Shown here piece after piece: positions 11,401-21,405 of a stretch of 64,000 nt of DNA. Below the pieces are notes generated by a model. It was not told the DNA's origin. It saw only the letters and a list, made by a program, of their open reading frames with translations, and did not search any database. Numbering within the stretch: the stretch's first letter is position 1; each line of letters starts with the position of its first letter. A program made the translations under genes and the position numbers. Source of the DNA: Sorghum bicolor. Its lineage: Eukaryota > Streptophyta > Magnoliopsida > Poales > Poaceae. The stretch is from NCBI RefSeq assembly GCF_000003195.3, contig NC_012870.2, forward strand, positions 54,394,049 through 54,458,048, read 5' to 3'.

Positions 11401-12726
11401 TAAGAATGGAGTCTTAAAGTAGTGTCTCCAACTGTGTCTGTTAAGGACCGGTCCGTTGATGGCCTGCTGGGTTGAGAATTTATAGTACTAGCCACTTGCC
11501 CTCGGTAAGCCTGGTCTTGTGATCCCTCGATGCGAACAGCTACTCGTGCACTGGGCGTGGAGCGATGGCGAGAGTAGTGTGTACCCACCTTACGGATCTG
11601 AGATGACCGGGAAACATCTAGGTCGGCTGTAGGACGGTGGAGTACTATGCTCTCGGGTGCCGCGAACCTGGTCAAATTTGGGGAGAGCCTGATTTGGGTT
11701 GACATATGCAAGATTTGGTTCTACATATGTCGGGTGGTTAGGAACTCCAGCTGGATTGCTAAGCGATTCGAATCGTCGTTGCTCCCCGATTGGGAGACTC
11801 AATTCCTTCGACCCTCATCGTAGATAAATATGCAACTAAGTGATAAAATGAGGAAGGGGGAAATGTCTCATGAGGTTCGGATCCCAATTCCCGGACTCAG
11901 AGTGACATGAAGCTATGTCCGTTGGATAGGTAATACTTGAATTAAGGACTAGGAACTTGCAGACTTGTCTGTAAGAAGCAACTAGATAGACTGTCCTCGA
12001 ACTCCTCGACCTCTTAAGGAGAGGAATTCGCGGGTAAAACTTGAAAGTAAGGATGCACTATTAGTAAGCTTTTTAGCAAAACACTTTGGCTCCTTGCTCA
12101 GCCACTCCTTGTCTACCCTAAGCCTGCATTCCTAATTTCTCCTCTTTTTCCACCGGGTAAGTCTTGTTGAGTACTCCCGTACTCAGGGTTTACAACCCCT
12201 GTTGCAGGTGAAGCTCAGGAGCCGACCTGTTTCAGTCCCTGTTGTGTGACCGTCGTCGAGGTTGACGACGAGGAAGAGTGAGAGTGACCCATGGGCAGGG
12301 TCTGTAAATTTGTACTCTGTGTACTAAAGTTTAAGTTGCTCCGCTGGACCAGGCTTGTAATAACACTCTACTATTTGGACGAACTCCTTTTGTAAATTAA
12401 GTTGTGTAATACTTCCGCTGTTTTACTCTGAAATATTACTTTGGTCTTATGTCGTCTGTGATACTGCAATGTCTTCGCAACGAGTGATCCTGGTGTTAAG
12501 GTGGCCACTTGCTATCCTGTAAGGGCGAGAAGAAGAAATTCTCGTTAATTGACCATCGCTGGTGGTCAAGACGAGCTTGTTTGATACGCCCCGGGTAGCG
12601 GTGGAATGAGCATCCGGAGATGCTCATCGGACTTCTAGAGTGGGAGGATCCCCGGCATCACCGTCAGAGGTCCTTGGGACAATGACAGGTGTCGGTGGGC
12701 CCAAACACTTAGGGGGTTCTGCCACA
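8446..12726. mobile_element. 4.28-kb solo LTR of a Ty3/gypsy (Tekay-like) element
   Basis: It starts TGTAACATCCC and ends GGTTCTGCCACA, and is flanked by perfect 5-bp copies of GTATT (8441-8445 and 12727-12731). I find no repeated terminal sequence inside, no primer-binding site and no gag or pol. That fits a single LTR left after unequal recombination rather than a whole element. Long LTRs beginning TGTAACA(C/T)CC and ending CCACA are typical of Tekay/Del chromoviruses in grasses; I assign the lineage on that basis only. The alternative is a non-autonomous element with very short terminal repeats. It contains a GC-rich gene-like block near 9230-10260 and AT-rich sequence elsewhere. Confidence 0.78.
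9230..10260. other. GC-rich block inside the solo LTR
   Basis: This block is far richer in GC than the rest of the LTR and has open frames on both strands, rich in Arg, Ala, Pro and Ser. No domain is recognisable, and the open frames follow from the base composition. In long LTRs such a block often lies near the transcription start; a promoter role here is inference. Confidence 0.4.
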
Positions 12727-13393
12727 GTATTATTGGCCGACTATGCTCGAGGATTGCTTTAAATATTTCAAAGGATGCCAAGGATGTTAGAAATTTGGCA
12801 ATATTCAAAGGGTACCCGCATCGGCCATGAATCCCATTATTAAACCTTGGCTGTTTCGGGGATGGGCTATTGATTTGATCGACCAGATTTATCCATCATC
12901 AAGCAAAGGGCGTAAGTTCATTTTAGTTGCCACTGATTATTTCACTAAGTGGGTTGAAGCTATTCCTTTGAAGAAAGTAACATCGGCGAATATGATTGAT
13001 TTTGTGAAAGAGCATATTATTTACCGATTTGGTATTCCTCAAACGATTACTACCGATCAGGGTACCATGTTTACATCAGGGGAGTTTGATGAATTTGCAA
13101 TCGATATGGGGTTTAAAGTGTTGAATTCTTCTCCTTATTATGCTCAAGCCAATGGGCAGGCCGAGGCATCCAACAAAGGAATCATTAAACTCATCAAACG
13201 GAAGATTGAAGAAAATCCTAGAAGATGGCATACATTGTTAAGTGAGGCTTTATGGTCATATCGGATGGCATGTCATGGGTCGATTAAAGTTTCACCTTAT
13301 CAGTTGGTGTATGGACATGATGCGGTGCTACCATGGGAAATTAAGACCGGATCTAGGTGACTATCTTTTCAAGATCAGCTGGCTGCCGATGAC
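12727..13393 (+). pseudogene. Integrase catalytic core of Tat pol
   Basis: Integrase inserts element cDNA into the genome. After the zinc-finger cysteines (about 12745-12790) the rve core is open from 12827. Acidic triad: D in W-A-I-D (codon 12872), D in T-T-D-Q-G (codon 13055) and E in N-G-Q-A-E (codon 13163), with 35 residues between the second and third, the classic DD35E spacing. The conserved YHPQ-like block is changed to YYAQ. The frame shifts near 13350 and is then cut at 13394 by the Athila-like element, resuming at 20898. Confidence 0.9.
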
Positions 13394-14652
13394 TGTTGGG
13401 TATTTTAAACGCAAACAGAAAAATCCGCAAGCGCACGGATACCGATGTAGCCTTCACCCGGGAGTATTCCAGAGTATCGATTTTCCACAGAGAACGTGAG
13501 TGTACTAATTAAGAATCAAGATCGCCCAAGGATAACTATATAATTGTTTTTGGTGGGAAGAGAGGAAGTTTCCTGAGAGTTCTCTAGTTGATCTAAGAAT
13601 CAAGAATTACTTCAAGATTATCTATTTCGGGAAATCAGAACACTAACCACAGAAAGAGATGAGAAGGGGGCTAGGAAGCTCTGACTACGGTCCTACAAAC
13701 ACCGATCCGAACGAGGTGGAATACGTCGACCGTTAGGGCTGTCACTACCCTAAGGCTACCACAACAATCTGCAGGATTGGTTGCAATTCCAGGTAATTGC
13801 AAGACTAAACACCATGTCTAATCTATTAATTACTACTCTAGCGTTATAAAGACTAGAGAACTTGATGCAAGCAGGAATCCAATAAATAGCTTGAATATAA
13901 ATAAAAGTAATTAAAGAACTCAGGAATTATGAGTTGAAGAACCTGGAGAACGATGAAGAACGAACCAGATGCTGCAAAAGTATAATGTTGAGGAAGATCC
14001 GACAGATCCGGCTCCTCCTCCGCTCTCCTCTTCTCTCTCCCTATTTTCTAGATTACAACTAGAACTAACTAGAACTAGAACTCGAGGAACTAGAACTAGA
14101 ACTAGATGAACTAGAACTATATCTAGATGAACTAGAGGTAGAACTAGAAAAACTAGAGGGATCCTCTCTACTTGGATGAAGAATTGAAACCCTAGCTTTG
14201 ATTCTGTAGAAGAGGTATGATCTCCAGGGGCCAGGGGGCCTTGCTTATATAGTCTTTTCAGATGAATCTGGGCCGTCGGATCAAACCGACATTAATCGCA
14301 CGGTTTTCCTTAATCCTTTAGGTCGGTGGAGCATAATCCGCGAAACATGTCCTGATTGGGCACTGTAGCTGGGCGGGCGCCCTGCCTCCGAGCCCGATTG
14401 CCTTCCCATTTGTTCCTGTGGCTTCTGGATTCTTCTAGATGATAGAAAATTGTGCAGCATGTTAATATCTCTATGTAAACCCGACGTGTGGGCCTTTCTT
14501 CCGTATTTCCTGTTAACCCCCTGCAGAAATAGACAAACACCAAAACTTGTGGAATTTTGTCAGATAAAACCCTAAGTCTAGGTGTTGGTTGCATTTGGAT
14601 CCTTTTCTATGATTAGTTGATGGTTAAATGTGAGCATTAAGGACCGTCAACA
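13394..14652 (-). repeat. 3' LTR of the Athila-like element (left on map)
   Basis: 1259 bp. On the minus strand it begins TGTTGACGGTCC and ends ATACCCAACA. It contains a CTAGAAC minisatellite (about 14047-14160) and a TATATAAG box at 14244-14251 (minus). Confidence 0.92.
14047..14160. repeat. CTAGAA(C/T)-word minisatellite in LTR
   Basis: The words ACTAGAAC, ACTAGATGA and ACTAGAGG recur with irregular spacing. The same array is in the right LTR (about 20277-20390), with a few changes. Confidence 0.8.
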
Positions 14653-14670
14653 AGCTCCCCCAAGCTTAAC
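14653..14670 (-). other. Polypurine tract of the Athila-like element
   Basis: On the minus strand the purine-rich run AAGCTTGGGGGAGCT lies directly before the TGTTGACGG of the 3' LTR, the expected plus-strand primer position. Confidence 0.7.
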
Positions 14671-16843
14671 CTTTGCTCGTCCCTGAGCAAAGATGAACTC
14701 AAGAGTTTCTGCAGTGATTTCATGCCTTAAACGTACACATGCGTTCAAACAAGATCTCATCTCTAGGTTAGGGTAAACTGTTAAGATTTAAACTTACTCA
14801 TATTACCTTCCACCATGGGGCTTGCAACCGTCACTTGTGTCTTGAGCAGTTAAAAGATAGAACGGTCTAATCAAGCGCCATGTCTCATGTTCTTGATCAA
14901 CTATAGCTCTGGAGTTTTTGCAGATTTTCAAATAAAACTCAGAGATTCCTTGTATGACTCTCTCTAGTCTCTCTTTTGTGGTATTTCTGGATCCTTACCA
15001 AGGCAGTAAAGGTGTATGCCTTCCCTCAAAGTATGTGGTATTTTTGGTATAAGGCATAGTGGCATTGCCTTCTCTCTCACCCTACTCTAATAAGGTTTTG
15101 ATATCTGGAGCTCATAGGTGGGAGACAGCTAATACATACTTACAAGACATTTATTGCATATTCAAACCATGGATCCAGAAGAACAAGTCAATAAGTCAAA
15201 TCAAGATGTGCATGTGTGGCGAATGAATGATGTATGGTAATGATGGTGATAACAATGGTGAAAGTCTAATTCTACTTGTGCTCTTTTGAGGGGATACATA
15301 CCTTTATTGCTCTTTTGAAACTTTCAGGGAGAATGAGATGCTCTACATTTTCTTTTTCTTTTCTCTCGAATGGGTATCTTGTACCCCTAATTCTACTGTC
15401 GGACACTTGTCCATTTTTACCTCTCATCTCACTTTTTTTTTCTTTCGAGGTTCCGGGCACTTGCCCCTTTTTATTTCCTCGTATACTTTTTTTTTCTCTT
15501 TTTTTAGAGCACTCATCTCTTGAAATAATGTAGCAAGTGGTAGTAACAAGATAACTTGAGCATTTATTTCACAGGGGAAAACAGAAATAGGAGAATGTTT
15601 TTGGCTATTCTCTCCCGGATTAGGAGTAGAATATTTTTGGGTGGTTGTGGAGATGGAAATGGATGGATATATGTGGATGCATACTTCTAGAGTAGAAGCA
15701 GCATGTGTGAGTGAACGTGCAAGTGAATCTTGACTTAACCACATGACAAGCTCCTAAGGGTCTATACAGCTTGACCACACTCAATGCTCATAAGCAGTAA
15801 AAAGTAAATGTGTGGCTCAAAGTTTAGCAAGCATGTATATATGGCTGTGGTAGGAATTTAAACTCTCATCATACAGGAACTCATCATGCAACATTTTAAA
15901 GATTTTCAAAGATAAAATTCTCCAGAATTCTAGCATCTCTAGGAATAGATAAACAGCAGCTCAACCTTCCCATATCATATCTGTTAACAACTTAGACTTT
16001 AGATCAAGTACTCTTCCCACAAGTTCAGGTTTTGAGCAAATCTTAATTAATACCAGTCATGCCTAAACTTGAGAGAGATTTCAATTTTAAGAACTAGTCA
16101 TGACAGAGCAACTATTCATTATTTCCATGTGAGAGCTTATCATGAGGGTTCATAGCAAACTTTGTTTATTTATTTATTTAGCAAACTAAGCAAAGATATA
16201 TATATATATATATAAGCACCAAATCTTTATTTGGGTTTTTATGATTATGCATCTTTTTATTATTTGAGTAAAATATAAATGTGAGTAGAACACTTAGCTG
16301 GATAAATGGGGGTGCTCTCCCCCAAGCTGGATTTCGACATAATTTTTTCTGATGTAGCTAGCAGGTGGCGGAGGTGTATTTGAATGTCGGTAGCACCCTG
16401 ACAGCAATTAGGATGTCCTCCGTCTGCTAGTCTTCTTTGATCCTTGAATTCTGTGGAGCTTAAATAGACAACAAAGCTTTGTGGAACTAGTTAAGTCTTA
16501 GCATAAATATCTAGCCTTTATCATGTTGAGCCTCCTCAATAAATGTTACTCTCTTAGTAGGATCATTAATTTTTATAATTTTATTTTTATAGGACAAGAA
16601 TTTATTTTATTTTTACGCCACCACAGTGAATGTACTTATGGGTTTTATGCCATGAGCATACTCACATGGGGCTTACTATTTTTAACATTTTTATTTTCTT
16701 TTCAAGATGATATAAACTTAATTAACTAAGCAAACTATTTTAAAATAATTGAAAGGAAAAAGATAACTACCGAGTTTACCTCTTGGCAAGGCGTTCGGTG
16801 TTTTTAAGTCCTCCAAACGGGACTCTCTGTTTTCTCAGTTGTC
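14671..16843. other. Non-coding interior of the Athila-like element
   Basis: AT-rich sequence with long T runs and no recognisable domain. A second polypurine-like motif (GGGGGAG, minus strand) lies near 16308-16330 and has a counterpart near 55720-55740 in the second Athila-like element. The block near 15360-15490, with ACTTGTCCATTTTTACC and GGGCACTTGCCCC, is also shared with that element (54830-55005). The region where its relative keeps a degenerate ORF is essentially lost. Confidence 0.6.
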
Positions 16844-17173
16844 CTAGGATTCGCTGGATGGCGTAGTCGGTGGTTCCGGCAGCGCCTGGTCTTCATGTAT
16901 AACTATCATCTCTCTCCACACCATTTCTCCTTCGTAGTCTGCCCATCCGTCCTTGATGATTTGCCTCCTCTGGTTGCGGTTGCGTCGTCTTCTACTTGCC
17001 CTGACCTGCTTAGAGTCTTCAACTATATAGTTAGGGTCAGTAAAAGAGCGGCGTACCTTCTCAGAGGGGAAGTTCATGTGGACTTCTCCGGTTCCAATGT
17101 AGATGATTGTTTTAACGGTGCTGAGGAACTGTCTCCCAAGGATGATGGGTGGATCGTACTCGTCTTCTCCCAT
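16844..17173 (-). pseudogene. Second protease-like module of the Athila-like element
   Basis: A 109-codon frame opens with P-P-I-I-L-G-R-Q-F-L-S-T, the C-terminal signature of Athila-type retropepsins, and continues into the usual IIYIGTGEVH strand. It then has an Arg-rich stretch and D-G-W-A-D-Y-E-G-E. The catalytic D-x-G part is not in this copy. A separate and fuller protease lies immediately upstream (17074-17725), so this is a duplicated partial module or the remains of a recombination. Confidence 0.65.
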
Positions 17174-17725
17174 GTCAATAACCTGAAAATAATCTCGAGC
17201 TGAATGTATGTTGGTTGTAGGGACATGGTTCCATGCAGGAGCTGATAAGTGACTGCGGCATCCTTTTTGGTCAGGAATGGTGACTTAAGTCGACGATCTT
17301 GACCTCCTTGAACTGCAGTGACCATGTTAGCTGACTTGGTCCACATTTGATTGTTCCTGTCCCTCCTGTTGGTCCTCTTCCTTGGTTCATGTCGGGATTC
17401 CTCTGAGATTTGTGTAGTCTTGTTCTTGAAGGAAAACGTCTCCTTCCTTCCCTTGATGTAAAAACTGATCTTGGCAGCACTAGCGTAGATGATAGCTCTT
17501 GAGGTGTTCAGGAATGGCCTCCCAAGGATGATGGTTGCCCTCTCATCAGTACCAGTTTCTATCACCACGAAGTCTGCTGGGGCGTACAAGGTACCAACTC
17601 GGACGCAGAGGTTCTTCAATATTCCCTTGGGCATAATGTTGACGCTGGAGCCAAAGTCGCAGAGTGCTTCTAGGAAGTCTACCATGCCAATGAAGATAGG
17701 GATGACGGGGCGTCCTGGATCGCCT
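17074..17725 (-). pseudogene. Athila-like retropepsin domain
   Basis: The frame shows the catalytic block A-L-C-D-F-G-S-S-V-N-I-M-P (about 17660-17620) and the second block I-I-L-G-R-P-F-L-N-T (about 17530-17500). It then continues into a basic tail. Relative to the family, the catalytic triplet is D-F-G rather than D-S/T-G, as in the related fragment at 32533-32903 (DFG). No RT follows. Confidence 0.75.
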
Positions 17726-17749
17726 CTCTGAGTAGTTAGGCCTCTGATG

Positions 17750-17932
17750 ATTCCAACCTTGATTGTGTTGAGGACGGTAGTAGTAGTTGTTGTTGTTGTT
17801 ATTGTTGATGTAGTTCACGTCCTCAAGCATCTCAGGGCAGCGATCGCCTGAGTGTCCAGTATCTCCAGTGTGTGTACTCGTTGATCTAGGTTCTTCACTT
17901 GGTGGAGTCTGGGAGTTGTAAAACTCCTTCAT
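17750..17932 (-). pseudogene. gag: Gag zinc-knuckle remnant of the Athila-like element
   Basis: The frame retains G-H-S-x-x-C-P followed by an acidic LEDVNYI segment, an Asn run, and Y-Y-R-P-Q-H-N-Q-G-W-N. It matches, in order, the better preserved gag end at 32060-32220 (C-x2-C-x4-H-x4-C, then EDVNFINNN). The first two cysteines of the knuckle are missing, so it would not bind zinc. The rest of gag is deleted. Confidence 0.65.
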
Positions 17933-19588
17933 ATTTTGCTCGAAGTGTACCTGCTCATAGAGACAAGGTAGAGATCAAGTGCATGGGCCCTGTTGGTGGA
18001 AAACACCAACAGAACCAAAAGTGTATTTGTTCTTCTCTAACCTTAAGCATAGTGAGCAAGACAAAGTTGATGGATAATAAGATCATGAGTGTAACCTTTA
18101 AAACATTTGTCAGATCAGATCACTCAACCTAATGGAAAGATATTCTATCTATACTTATGTTTTGTTTATATCTTCCAGAGATTGAATGTGCAACATTTTA
18201 GCTTATATGATTAGGAGTGTGGGATCACGAAGGTAGTACTATAGACAAAGATTAAAGGACTAAACATGCTAAATTAATTGGGTTGGTTAATTTAGAGTTA
18301 TAAATCATACATGTTTGTCTCTTTTATTCATGTGAACGCCAGATTCAAGGAGAAGCTTATAAAAGTGATAGTCAAGTACCTTAAGATGTTTCCTTACTTG
18401 AAGAATGATGGTACAGTATTACCTTGTGGAAGCTTTTCTTTCTTAGCGGTTATGCATCGTGGTTGTGGCACCCTCCATGGATCATCTCTTGTGAGCTATG
18501 CCTTCCTTGTGTAAATTGTTAAACTTCATGTGTCTCTCTCTTTGTCTCCAATGCGAGTTTATCTCAGGACTTCCCAGGTCGATATTGAAAGTTTTCCTGC
18601 AGGGGTTAGTCCAACAAAATATCCAATATCTACTATAGTATACTATCGGCTCAAAGATCAACCTAGACACCATCTCTAATTTGATTTAGGAGGGCATTTT
18701 AACTTAAGCATCATGCTTAATTTAAACTCCCTTGGAAGTAAGATCATCAGCCCTAAACTAAGCACCATGCTTAATTAAGAGATAAATGAAACTACTCCAA
18801 GCCTAGACATATACTAAAGCAAATAAAGGTAGCATGAGAGCATTTATAGAGATCTACTCAAGTGGAGATGAAGTAGCGTGATTAGTATTTAACAAATTGA
18901 GCATGTCTCAAAGGTAGTGACAACCAACATAACAACATGGCAAATGATGTTTTAATGTAAAGTACTCCCCCAAGCTTGAATTTTGCAAAATTCAAGTTTG
19001 GATGTATTTAATTCAATGTTGTATGATGATTGGTTGTACATACCTTGTGCTTGTCATTCATCCGATCTTCTTGCTCCAATCCTGGAATGGTTAGTGACAA
19101 GAATACCCGAAGGAATATTTTTACAATTATCCTGATATGCTCAATACACAAGGTAATGTTGCAAGTAATTAAAAGCTCATGTTACAATCTGATCAGTGCT
19201 TATTTTAGGACACTAAGCTTGTCCTTGGGAAACCATCAATTTATGTCAGCGAAGTGGTTTCCCCTCCAACTCTGACCTATATCAAGATCAACTCAACGAG
19301 ATCTACAACATTTAATATAGACATATGCATCGACAACCGCCCTTTGAAAGTTTTTATAAATAGAAAGGATGAGGGGGTTGGAGATCTCGAATGTGGTGAT
19401 GTTGGAGATACCAATGGATTGTGAAGATATTGCATATGAGAGTAAATGAAGTGGCTATGAAATAAATTCCATGCTCATTAATGCTTAGAGTGAAATCCAT
19501 GTGGTATGGTGAAAATGATAAGGTGAGTGTGGTAAAAAGGAAAAGAAAAAGGATACACGGACGACTTGGTTCGAAACTAGCACAGCTA
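17933..19588. other. Non-coding 5' interior of the Athila-like element
   Basis: AT-rich untranslated-like sequence between the primer-binding site and the gag remnant. I see no domain or RNA gene. CCCCCAAGCTTGAATTTTGC near 18967 resembles a further internal polypurine tract on the minus strand. Confidence 0.5.
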
Positions 19589-19610
19589 CCGTTCCCCGGC
19601 AACGGCGCCA
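19589..19610 (-). other. Primer-binding site, tRNA-Asp type
   Basis: On the minus strand the sequence reads TGGCGCCGTTGCCGGGGAA, 7 bases after the right LTR. It is the site typically assigned to tRNA-Asp in Athila and related gypsy elements. It fixes the orientation of the element. Confidence 0.85.
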
Positions 19611-19617
19611 AAAAGCT

Positions 19618-20897
19618 TGTTGGGTATTTTAAACGCAAACAGAAAAATCTGCAAGCGCACGGATACCGATGTAGCGTTCACCCGGGAGTATTCCAGAGTA
19701 TCGATTTTCCGCAGAGAACGTGAGCGTACTAATTAAGAATCAAAATCACCCAAGGATAACTATATAATTGTTTTTGGTGGGAAGAGAGAAAGTTTCCTGA
19801 GAGTTCTCTAGTTGATCTAAGAATCAAGAATTACTTCAAGATTATCTATTTCGGGACATCAGAACACTAACCACAGAAAGAGATGAGAAGGGGGCTAGGA
19901 AGCTCCGACTACGGTCCTACAAACACCGATCCGAACGAGGTGGAATACGTCGACCGTTAGGGCTGTCATTACCCTAAGGCTACCACAACAATCCGCAGGA
20001 TTGGGTGCAATTCCAGGTAATTGCAAGACTAAACACCACGTCTAATCTATTAATTACTACTCTAGCGTTATAAAGACTAGAGAACTTGATGCAAGCAGGA
20101 ATCCAATAAATAACTTGAATGTAAATAAAAGTAATTAAAGAACTCAGGAATTATGAGTTGAAGAACCTAGAGAACGATGAAGAACGAACCAGATGCTGCA
20201 AAAGTATAATGTTGAGGAAGATCCGACAGATCCGGCTCCTCCTCCGCTCTCCTCTTCTCTCTCCCTATTTTCTAGATTACAACTAGAACTAACTAGAATT
20301 AGAACTAGAGGAACTAGAACTAGAACTAGATGAACTAGAACTAGATCTAGATGAACTAGAGGTAGAACTAGAAGAACTAGAGGGATCCTCTCTACTTGGA
20401 TGAAGAATTGAAACCCTAGCTTTGATTCTGTAGAAGAGGTATGATCTCCAGGGGCCAGGGGGCCTTCCTTATATAGTCTTTTCAGATGAATTTGGGCCGT
20501 TGGATCAAACCGACATTAATCGCACGGTTTTCCTTAATCCTTTAGGTCGGTGGAGCATAATCCGCGAAACGTGTCCTGATTGGGCACTATAGCTGGGCGG
20601 GCGCCTAGGAGAGTAGGGCGGGCGCCCTCCCTCCGAGCCCGATTGCCTTCCCGTTTGTTCTCGTGGCTTCTGGAGTCTTCTAGATAATAGAAAATTGTGC
20701 GGCACGTTAATATCTCTATGTAAACCCGACGTGTGGGCCTTTCTTCCGTATTTCCTGATAACCCCCTGCAGAAATAGACAAACACCAAAACTCGTGGAAT
20801 TCTATCAGATAAAACCCTAAGTCTAGGTGTTGGTTGCATTTGGATCCTTTTCTATGATTAGTTGATGGTTAAATGTGAGCATTAAGGACCGTCAACA
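19618..20897 (-). repeat. 5' LTR of the Athila-like element (right on map)
   Basis: 1280 bp, matching 13394-14652. A TATA box (TATATAAG, minus) lies near 20470. The extra length comes mainly from a GC-rich stretch near 20596-20632, where GGGCGGGCGCC occurs twice instead of once. Confidence 0.92.
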
Positions 20898-21250
20898 ATG
20901 ACTATGCTACTTTAATGAAAGACGAGTTAGATGATTTAGCATGGCATCGACTGAGGGCTTTGATAAGTATAGAAGAAAATAAAAAGAGAGTTGCCAGATG
21001 GTATGATAAAAAGGTAAAAGATAAGGAATTTGCTGATGGAGATTTGGTATGGAAACTAATATTACCGATTGGGACTAAAAGTTCAAAGTTCGGCAAGTGG
21101 TCTCCCAATTGGGAAGGTCCTTATCGAATAACTTGGTCTGCTCCTGGTAATGCCAATATTTTGGAAACTCTCCAAGGAGTTGAATTTCCCAGAGCATTAA
21201 ATGGAAAATATTTAAAGAAGTATTACCCAAGCATATGGGTCGATGCATAA
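20898..21250 (+). pseudogene. Integrase C-terminal part of Tat pol
   Basis: This is the last piece of the Tat polyprotein, resuming after the Athila-like insertion and its ATGAC duplication. The open frame contains the conserved R-V-A-R-W-Y-D-K-K-V block, G-D-L-V-W-K, and W-E-G-P-Y-R-I, the usual C-terminal DNA-binding region of gypsy integrases. It ends at a TAA at 21248. No chromodomain follows, consistent with a Tat rather than a chromovirus element. Confidence 0.88.
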
Positions 21251-21405
21251 AAGTTTAAATGCCGATAACACTCCTATCGGCTGGATTGAAATGTATCTGG
21301 GACTGTATACGATGTTTCAAAAGATGCCGATAACAGTCCTATCGGCTAGACCAATACAATCAGCAGTTTTTGAAGGAAGAGCAAAACACGCTGCCGACGA
21401 AAAGC
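21251..21405. other. Spacer with duplicated GCCGATAACA block
   Basis: Between pol and the antisense gene. Two near-copies of GCCGATAACA(C/G)TCCTATCG lie about 66 bp apart (near 21261 and 21327). No coding potential. Confidence 0.5.

Larger units (their letters stand above)
13394..20897 (-). mobile_element. Athila-like Ty3/gypsy element without RT or integrase
   Basis: It is flanked by 5-bp copies of ATGAC (13389-13393 and 20898-20902). LTRs are 13394-14652 and 19618-20897. The primer-binding site lies beside the right LTR, so the element reads on the minus strand. The interior has a gag zinc-knuckle remnant and two protease-like modules, but no RT, RNase H or integrase anywhere in its roughly 5 kb. 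It must have moved using enzymes from a relative. The two LTRs are very similar, with one obvious 20-odd-bp GC-rich insertion in the right one. It interrupts the integrase of the Tat element and so is younger. Confidence 0.88.
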
